From positions 1 to 26,351 of the forward strand of contig JAANSK020124457.1 in the NCBI GenBank assembly GCA_011763485.2: a DNA stretch of 26,351 nt, given 5' to 3'. A program made the position numbers and the translations under genes. Positions 21,641-26,351 of this stretch are shown here, piece by piece; position 1 is the stretch's first letter; every line of letters starts with the position of its first letter. This DNA comes from Isoetes engelmannii (Eukaryota; Streptophyta; Lycopodiopsida; Isoetales; Isoetaceae). The notes under the pieces were generated by a model. It saw nothing but the letters and a program-made list of their open reading frames with translations, was not told where the DNA came from and ran no database searches.

Positions 21641-21940
21641 TTCTTCCTCTTCGGGTTTAATTGCACTGGAGTAATATCTATCGATGTTCTTTGGAGATCG
21701 ATAGCTAGCAGTGGCGCCTCTGTTGAAGCAAGCACAGGTATTTGTAGGTCTTCTCCCATGCTGAAAAGGTTTGCTAGAGTTAGTAGGTCAGGGCTGGGCA
21801 TCTCGGGTTCTCTTGATGAGGAGTGCAAACCTCTGGAAAGTATCAGTGCTGCTGTTGCCCGGGGCAGCGTAAATTCCTTGCTTGATGTTGCAGGCAGGGA
21901 TTCGTTGCCTGCTGCTTGCATGCCTGATTGCCAACCCTAG
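21641..21940 (+). pseudogene. Serine-rich open frame upstream of the Rep gene, unrecognised
   Basis: A 99-codon frame is open from 21641 to TAG at 21938-21940 (internal ATG at 21758) and reads through SGASVEASTGICRSSPMLKR to AACMPDCQP. After a pyrimidine-rich CACCGCAG, a second frame (about 21965-22060) reads FVEVPSESLHLSPERAQHNL and leads into the AT-hook-like region of the Rep gene. Both could be upstream coding parts of the same mobile element, decayed or spliced. No domain is recognised and chance cannot be excluded. Confidence 0.25.
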
Positions 21941-22058
21941 TCTGTTATCTCCTTTTTCACCGCAGTACTTTTGTGGAAGTTCCTTCTGAAAGCCTGCATT
22001 TATCTCCGGAGAGAGCTCAACATAATCTTAATATGCTTGCTAAGCGTGTAATGCTAGT

Positions 22059-22283
22059 GTGCCAGCAAAGAAGCGAGGTAGACCAAAGAAAGATGTTGGA
22101 GTCGTAATTCAGGAGCAAAATGATAGAGATAAGGTTAAGAGAAGGAAACAGCTTGAGAAAGACGAGAAAAGAAATGCTAGGCAGGTTGAGAAAGGGAACA
22201 GGCAAAGAGAAAAGAAGGAAGCACGTGAGAAGTTGAAGAAAGACGATGAGGAAAAGAAAGCATGGAGGAACATAGAGAGATGA
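22059..22283 (+). pseudogene. Basic AT-hook/NLS-like N-terminal segment of the Rep gene
   Basis: The frame reads PAKKRGRPKKD from the start, an AT-hook core (GRP flanked by lysines) that also resembles a nuclear localisation signal, followed by about 60 extremely charged residues (KDEKRNARQVEKGNRQREKK) likely to form a helix. It has no ATG, and a stop at 22281-22283 closes it. The Rep-like frame begins in the next register with similarly Lys/Glu-rich sequence (from 22262), so a one-base indel near 22260 probably split one original protein. Confidence 0.5.
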
Positions 22284-23284
22284 GGAAGAATGTGCAGAAG
22301 AAGAAGAAGGAGAAAGAAGGGAGCGAGAGGAGTAATGTGTTGGATGTAAGTGTCATCGTCACAATCAGTGGTTCTGATATAATGGAAGATCATTATCTGA
22401 GGGTATACAAGTTTCTGGACTCAGAATGCTTGGCAGGCATGGTGGCAATCGAGCGTGGTTCTGAGCTGGATCACCTGCATTTGCAGTGCGTGTTCCGTCT
22501 GCCGGCTACTACGCCTGTAGCTGTGAACGTCTGTCTGAGGCAAGCTTTAGATTGGACGAACCATCATCCACCCGGGGGAGTAATCATGTGCAAGGCGTTG
22601 AAAGACACGCGCTTGCATTGTTTCGAGGGCATGCTAGGATACTGTTTCAAGGATATTGGGAAGCTCCATTTCAGAAGCCACATGAAAGATGTCACTGCAG
22701 ACCAATTAGAACGTGGAAATAATTTGTATGCGTTGTATGGTGCTGGTGAGATCAAACACTGTGTGGTTTTAGATTATAGGAATTTGTTTGGGCGTGCTAG
22801 CCATTTTGTTCACTATCACGACGGGCGGCAAAGGACTCGTAGCTTATGTTACACAGTTGCGCACATGCTATGAACAGGCAAATTCATCTTATCAAGCGCC
22901 TGGGTTCTTCCTTGGAACTCCTCTCATATCAGTTATTATAGAGTTGAAGCAGCATTGAGGTTAACTTTAGATCCCATTCACGCTTCCATCAAGGATGTCA
23001 GGTGCGTGATTTATGGCTTGCCCCTTGGCGAGGAGCCCATAGAGAATGTAGGGAAGAGACGCCATAGATTCTGGGACGATGCATTGGCTTACAAAGAATT
23101 GAACAGGCTTGATGCAATGCTCGAAGAAGAGGACAACAACACCACAGAAGGTGACGATGCAGTAGATATCGTTGATTACTCCAACGATGAAGAATACTAT
23201 GAGGAAACACCAACTTTCATTCCTCCTGTAGATGGCAGCCTCCCTTGCTTTGAAGAATACATTCTCTTGGACCATGTATTCTAG
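22262..23284 (+). pseudogene. Replitron-like HUH endonuclease (Rep), plus-strand copy with internal stop
   Basis: From ATG 22262 the frame gives a charged helix (1-25), a Rep motif I-like strand VSVIVTISGS (29-38), the metal-binding HUH motif HLHLQ (71-75, His codons at 22472 and 22478) and a single-tyrosine motif GYCFKD (126-131, Tyr codon at 22640). This is the order found in rolling-circle Rep nucleases, which nick one strand and become joined to its 5' end through the tyrosine. No helicase domain follows, unlike Helitrons or CRESS virus Reps. TGA replaces codon 204 (22871-22873); the same frame then continues to 23284 through SSAWVLPWNS, a region like KDVRCVIYGLP and a strongly acidic tail (EEEDNNTTEGDDAVDIV). 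The inverted copy has CAA at that codon. The domain layout fits the Replitron transposons of green algae and non-seed plants. Confidence 0.75.
22625..23048 (+). repeat. Left arm of a ~425-bp inverted repeat
   Basis: This segment matches the complement of 23699-24126 at above 90% by eye, covering the tyrosine motif through the KDVRCVIYGLP region of the Rep gene. Similarity stops abruptly at both ends. Confidence 0.9.
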
Positions 23285-23738
23285 ATTGGGTAGTATGCAT
23301 TGTAGGACTGATGTTCTTCGTGCTGTAAGAGGAGGCTAAATGATTGTTGTCTATTTTGCAAGTCCCAAAGTGCAAGGTGCGGCTCAGGAGGGTTTAGAGG
23401 AGACCAGCCCGCTGTCGCCCTTCTCCACTTTTATTTCTTTGGATGCAGATACTGGAGAAGATGCTGAAGAAGCAGCCGCAGCCAGAGAAGCCAGTCCAGC
23501 ACATGGAGGGCCCATCCTCGATGTTGACTAGATGATAGCCTAAATTTGGCGTACTATACATAGCCTTTCCGTTACTTTAACTCATGCACTCGACATCCTT
23601 GAAGAGGCCCTGCCAGTCATAGATTATCCTGAAGTTCATGTTGAGCTGCGTGATAGAAGAGTTTTTAGGGCCGACGTGAATCATGTGCGAGCTTTGCTTC
23701 GCTTCTCTACGGGCTCCTCGCCAGGGGGCAAACCATAA
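23283..23738 (+). pseudogene. Coding-like frame between the two Rep copies, unrecognised
   Basis: One plus-strand register contains MHCRTDVLRAVRGG, a TAA, then MIVVYFASPKVQGAAQEGLE to PILDVD (23340-23531), two stops, and IWRTIHSLSVTLTHALDILE, EEALPVIDYPEVHVELRDRR (23544 to about 23690). Residue composition is protein-like with an acidic, alanine-rich middle. From about 23699 the frame merely runs antisense over the second Rep copy. It could be a decayed second gene of the element or captured host sequence. No family is recognised. Confidence 0.35.
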
Positions 23739-24425
23739 ATCACGCACCTAACATCCTTGATGGAAGCGTGAGTGAGATCTAAAGTTAACCTCCATGCTGC
23801 TTCAACTCTATAATAACTGATACAAGGGGAGTTCCAAGGAAGAACCCAGGCGCTTGATAAGATGAATTTGCATGTTTGTAGCATGTGCGCAACTGTGTAA
23901 CATAAGTTAGGAGTTCTTTGTCGCCTGCGGTGATAGTGAACAAAATGGTCAGCACACCCAAACAAATTCCTATTATCTAAAACCACATAGTGCTTGATCT
24001 CACCAGCACCATACAGCGCATACAAATTCTTTCCACGTTCTAGCTGGTCTGCAGTGACATCTTTCATGTGGCTTCTGAAATGGAGCTTCCCAGTATCCTT
24101 CAAACAGTATCCTAGCATGCCTTCGAAGCGTAGTGGCTGGTCAGGCCTGACAACAGAGCATAACGTGTTCGGATCTGATTATATGCGGGACAGCTCTGGA
24201 AAGTGTACATTCATCTTCAATGGCTCCCATCTTGCAGCACTGACATAGTCTATCCTAGCGTGGATATCCAATCTATCCGCCTATCTCAATTAGGATATGG
24301 TGGACTCCTGTGCGAATGGAGGCGATGAGCCTACGTTTTTCATGGGCAGATGGGCATGCAGGTAATGCTGTGGACCTCGCTCCAGCGTGGGATTTATGTG
24401 ATCCTTGTAATGTGCAGTTTTGACC
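23681..24425 (-). pseudogene. Replitron-like HUH endonuclease (Rep), minus-strand copy, diverged N-terminal half
   Basis: From 24118 to 23699 the minus strand encodes the tyrosine motif GYCLKDTGKLHFRSHMKDVT and the following region nearly identical to the plus-strand copy. Upstream, the same register stays coding-like through three stops: KDHINPTLERGPQHYLHAHL (a possible HUH as HAH, complement of 24350-24358), then DIHARIDYVSAARWEPLKMN, FPELSRI and CSVVRPDQPLRFEGM. These parts resemble the plus copy only at protein level (PLKMNVHFPEL against PVAVNVCLRQAL). Which His pair was the metal site is unclear. The C-terminal acidic part is absent, because similarity ends near 23699. It is inactive as it stands. 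Confidence 0.6.
23699..24126 (-). repeat. Right arm of the ~425-bp inverted repeat
   Basis: Complement of 22625-23048. The spacer between arms is about 650 bases, so a transcript crossing both could fold into a long hairpin. Confidence 0.9.
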
Positions 24426-24429
24426 TACT

Positions 24430-24730
24430 CCAGGACCCTGGGGTCTCAAAGCTTGCTGAGGAAACAAGTGTCAAGGTAACGTCTTCAGCTATCACAATTT
24501 GAATCTATTTCCACATGCATACAACTATTTTATTTTGATAAGTGAGTGTCCCATAATTCAAAATGCACCATTAATATGACATATAGTATGATTCCACCCT
24601 GATGCATATCCTATCGCATTGTAGGAGAGTTTTAACAGTTGATATACGCAAAATATATGTGGATCTCTTAGCTTACACCCCAGCAAGTAAGTAACAATAT
24701 TTGAATACACTCTGTACTTTCTGCCATTCT
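24430..24730. other. No gene recognised
   Basis: AT-rich spacer between the minus-strand Rep remnant and the RTE LINE fragment. Confidence 0.4.
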
Positions 24731-24736
24731 ACTAGA

Positions 24737-25215
24737 ATGCGCGTCAATTTGGCCAAGACCAAAGTGCTCCTCATATCGTCTTCATTATAATAAAGGTAGC
24801 ATTGTTTTACTTATCAAGGTTAGGCGTAGATAGAATTCACTACTGGGAGACCTGTATCCGATAGCAGGTGACCGCAGGTTGGAAGGCTTTATATGCAATG
24901 CAGAACAACTGTCACAGAGAGGAGCTTTACGACTTGCCCCACTAGTCACACATGTTCAGGGTTTTGGTACAGCCAGTTCTTCTATATGGATTAGAAGTGT
25001 AAGCGTCTGTGATATCACTTGCCACCTGAGATGATTTGGAGCGGGTTCAAAAAGCCTTTCTGACTTGAGCGCTTGGATTCAAGTTCACAGTCCCATATCA
25101 AATTATTCTGCAAGAAACATGGTTCTTACCTCTTTAGAGCGGTGCAACTAGAACGTCACATAATATATAACTTTCAAAGGGTAGTCAATACAGATAAAGA
25201 TAAAGATTTTAACGT
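24737..25215 (+). pseudogene. RTE-type LINE 3' coding fragment
   Basis: The plus strand reads VNLAKTKVLLIS (the conserved VN..KTK motif after the RT catalytic strand), then VTAGWKALYAMQNNC, LVQPVLLYGLEV, ERVQKAFL and PYQIILQETWFLPL, ending in VQLERHIIYNFQRVV. This order is the C-terminal part of plant RTE-clade reverse transcriptase proteins. Several stops and at least one frameshift break it. The RT fingers and palm and the endonuclease are missing, as in a 5'-truncated insertion. Confidence 0.85.
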
Positions 25216-25229
25216 CACGCCACTGCGCA

Positions 25230-25500
25230 GCATCCAATTGGACATGTGACGACAGAAAGAGGGACCGAAGTCCAAAATGTACAAGACAAAGGGACTAAGC
25301 CCCATACAGAAATAGACATTTAAGTTTGAGTGCTACATATGAAACCTACAGCTAATGATGCTGAGGACGCTAAAGATAACCCCACCAGGGGTTTTGAGGC
25401 CACTGGTCTCGAATGAGAGCTGAGCCTCCCCTATATGCCGCTCACTTTTTTTAGAATCTTGCCTCCTGCACCTTGCAGAGCTCCTCTCGGCGCCTAGTCA
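25230..25500 (+). repeat. Dispersed repeat, copy B (possible RTE 3' UTR)
   Basis: The block 25398-25446 resembles 10845-10893. It lies directly downstream of RTE coding sequence in the same orientation, so it may be the element's 3' untranslated end. Confidence 0.45.
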
Positions 25501-25790
25501 GCTGTACATGAGACAAATATTTCTGTATTGAAAAGCTTGTACCTGGAAGATGGTTGCCATGCTTCAGGACGTATAACCTGTCTTGTGTCGTTGGGAAATG
25601 AACTAGAAGATGGTGTGGCCGATCCAGTCGCTGAGGCCCGACCCTTGTTGCAACAAAAATAACTGGCCTTCATATGTGCATGACGTATGCGAAGAACTGT
25701 GATGCTGCTTCTGTGTCCGTATCAGAATTTACATCCTACAATCCTATTATGCGTAATTTCAAAGCACGGCCTTATGCGTCTGCGACTGGT
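25500..25790. other. No gene assigned
   Basis: Open frames on both strands are short. A minus-strand stretch near 25560-25650 is Ser/Pro-rich (SATPSSSSFPND) and might prolong the coding fragment to its right, with stops in between. Confidence 0.3.
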
Positions 25791-25793
25791 TCA

Positions 25794-26225
25794 TCAGCCA
25801 TCTGGCGAGATCCCTCCTCCTGCTGTGTATTCGTCCCCTTGTGTACCTCGGTCTGTACCACAGTATGAACAAGCAGGGTGCTTCAGTTGAACACTAGCAT
25901 CAACACATGATGGCACATGAGTGGATTCTTTAGTTTCTACACTAGCATCACTGAGTGATGGCCCATCAATAGCTCGCGATGTTTGTGAACTTGACCGCTT
26001 CAAAATAGTGGCACAAAGCAGATGAAGGAAGTCATAAATGAAGGTTCGCTCAACACAGAGCTCTCGTCTGTTCGAATATGCCTTGCTCCAGAACTGGGTG
26101 ATCAGGTGCTGCTCCGGTTCCAACTCGAAGCAAGAGGCGACACGACGCTGTATATTGAGCAGCTCGTCATGCGTCGTATGGGGTTGCGCTTACTGTCGTG
26201 CCAACTCTCTAGCCTTATGGGTCAT
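25794..26225 (-). pseudogene. Unidentified minus-strand coding fragment
   Basis: From ATG at 26225 the frame reads MTHKARELARQ, a TAA (26190-26192), then remains open to 25794: HDELLNIQRRVASCFELEPE, TQFWSKAYSNRRELCVERTF, IYDFLHLLCATILKRSSS, and a Ser/Thr-rich part with two PS..DASV repeats and PACSYCGTDRG. The TAA sits where a CAA would continue a glutamine-rich run, so a C-to-T change probably created it. The first 75 residues look like a folded helical domain and the rest like a linker. I do not recognise the family; it may be a transposase relative or a host gene fragment. Confidence 0.4.
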
Positions 26226-26336
26226 GGTATGAAACACAGAGGGAAGCCAAGTTTGACTGAATTTATGAGTGTTAGAGCCCACATAGTTAAGATGGTAGCT
26301 TTAGTGCATAATTGATGCCTACCCTCAGCGGTTGGC

Positions 26337-26351
26337 GGGGGGGGGGGGGGG
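26337..26351 (+). repeat. 15-base G homopolymer at the window edge
   Basis: The window ends in an uninterrupted G run that may continue beyond it. Confidence 0.9.

Noticed and set aside
22109-22393. Minus-strand Ser/Phe-rich frames
   Set aside because: Exact antisense of the Lys/Glu-rich Rep leader; composition is what AAG/GAA codons give on the other strand.
22262-23284. Integrated CRESS-DNA virus or geminivirus Rep
   Set aside because: No helicase domain, no capsid gene or viral origin stem-loop seen, and the AT-hook front plus repeated copies fit a transposon better. Not fully excluded without a search.
24300-24415. Plus-strand frame (MEAMSLRFSWADGHAGNAVD) as a LINE segment
   Set aside because: No known LINE motif; the minus-strand register aligns with the neighbouring Rep and was preferred.
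22262-24425. Helitron
   Set aside because: Helitron Rep has two tyrosines and a fused helicase; here a single-tyrosine motif is seen and no helicase motifs follow.
1-26351. CRISPR array, rRNA, bacterial operon or riboswitch
   Set aside because: Repeats are few, unequal and without spacers; gene structure is eukaryotic with introns; no conserved rRNA segments seen.

Overview
The window looks like nuclear DNA of a land plant with swimming sperm, most likely a fern or another seed-free plant (a cycad or Ginkgo is less likely). The evidence is: one intron-rich gene whose 15 exons splice into a complete homologue of the motile-cilium protein DRC2/CCDC65; non-coding DNA that is AT-rich and full of decayed retroelements; plant-type LTR-retrotransposon signals, including an initiator-Met-tRNA primer site; and a Rep-type HUH endonuclease resembling Replitrons, a transposon group reported to be abundant in non-seed plants. 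No bacterial operons, rRNA, functional tRNA or CRISPR arrays were seen.

Layout. 1-2.3 kb: 3' part of a decayed Ty3/gypsy chromovirus on the minus strand (integrase, chromodomain with an in-frame 72-bp duplication, polypurine tract, probable 3' LTR carrying a 206-bp tandem duplication). 2.3-3.4 kb: probable 5' LTR on the plus strand, with TATA box, repeats, a tRNA-iMet primer-binding site and a short gag-like start. 4.2-7.8 kb: a decayed L1-type LINE on the minus strand, with a DUF4283-like ORF1 and an endonuclease/RT ORF2 whose junction is an ATGA overlap. 8-11.6 kb: non-coding DNA with a 130-bp foldback element, perfect hairpins and short tandem repeats. 11.7-12.6 kb: exon-like segments of an unrecognised protein. 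12.6-16.4 kb: mostly empty.

16.46-20.78 kb: DRC2, the only gene that looks intact. Every deduced intron has GT-AG ends and the phases are compatible; one intron contains an antisense RTE-type LINE fragment. 21.6-24.4 kb: two Rep-like HUH endonuclease genes facing each other. They share about 425 bp of near-identical inverted sequence around the catalytic-tyrosine motif, both carry in-frame stops, and an unidentified coding-like frame lies between them. 24.7-25.5 kb: an RTE-type LINE 3' fragment followed by a repeat that also occurs near 10.8 kb. 25.8-26.2 kb: an unidentified minus-strand coding fragment. The window ends in a 15-base G run.

Only DRC2 has an evident cellular job: a structural subunit of the nexin-dynein regulatory complex of the sperm axoneme. 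The remainder is mobile-element debris, of which the paired HUH-endonuclease elements are the most unusual part. All identifications come from reading translated sequence by eye; no database search was run.
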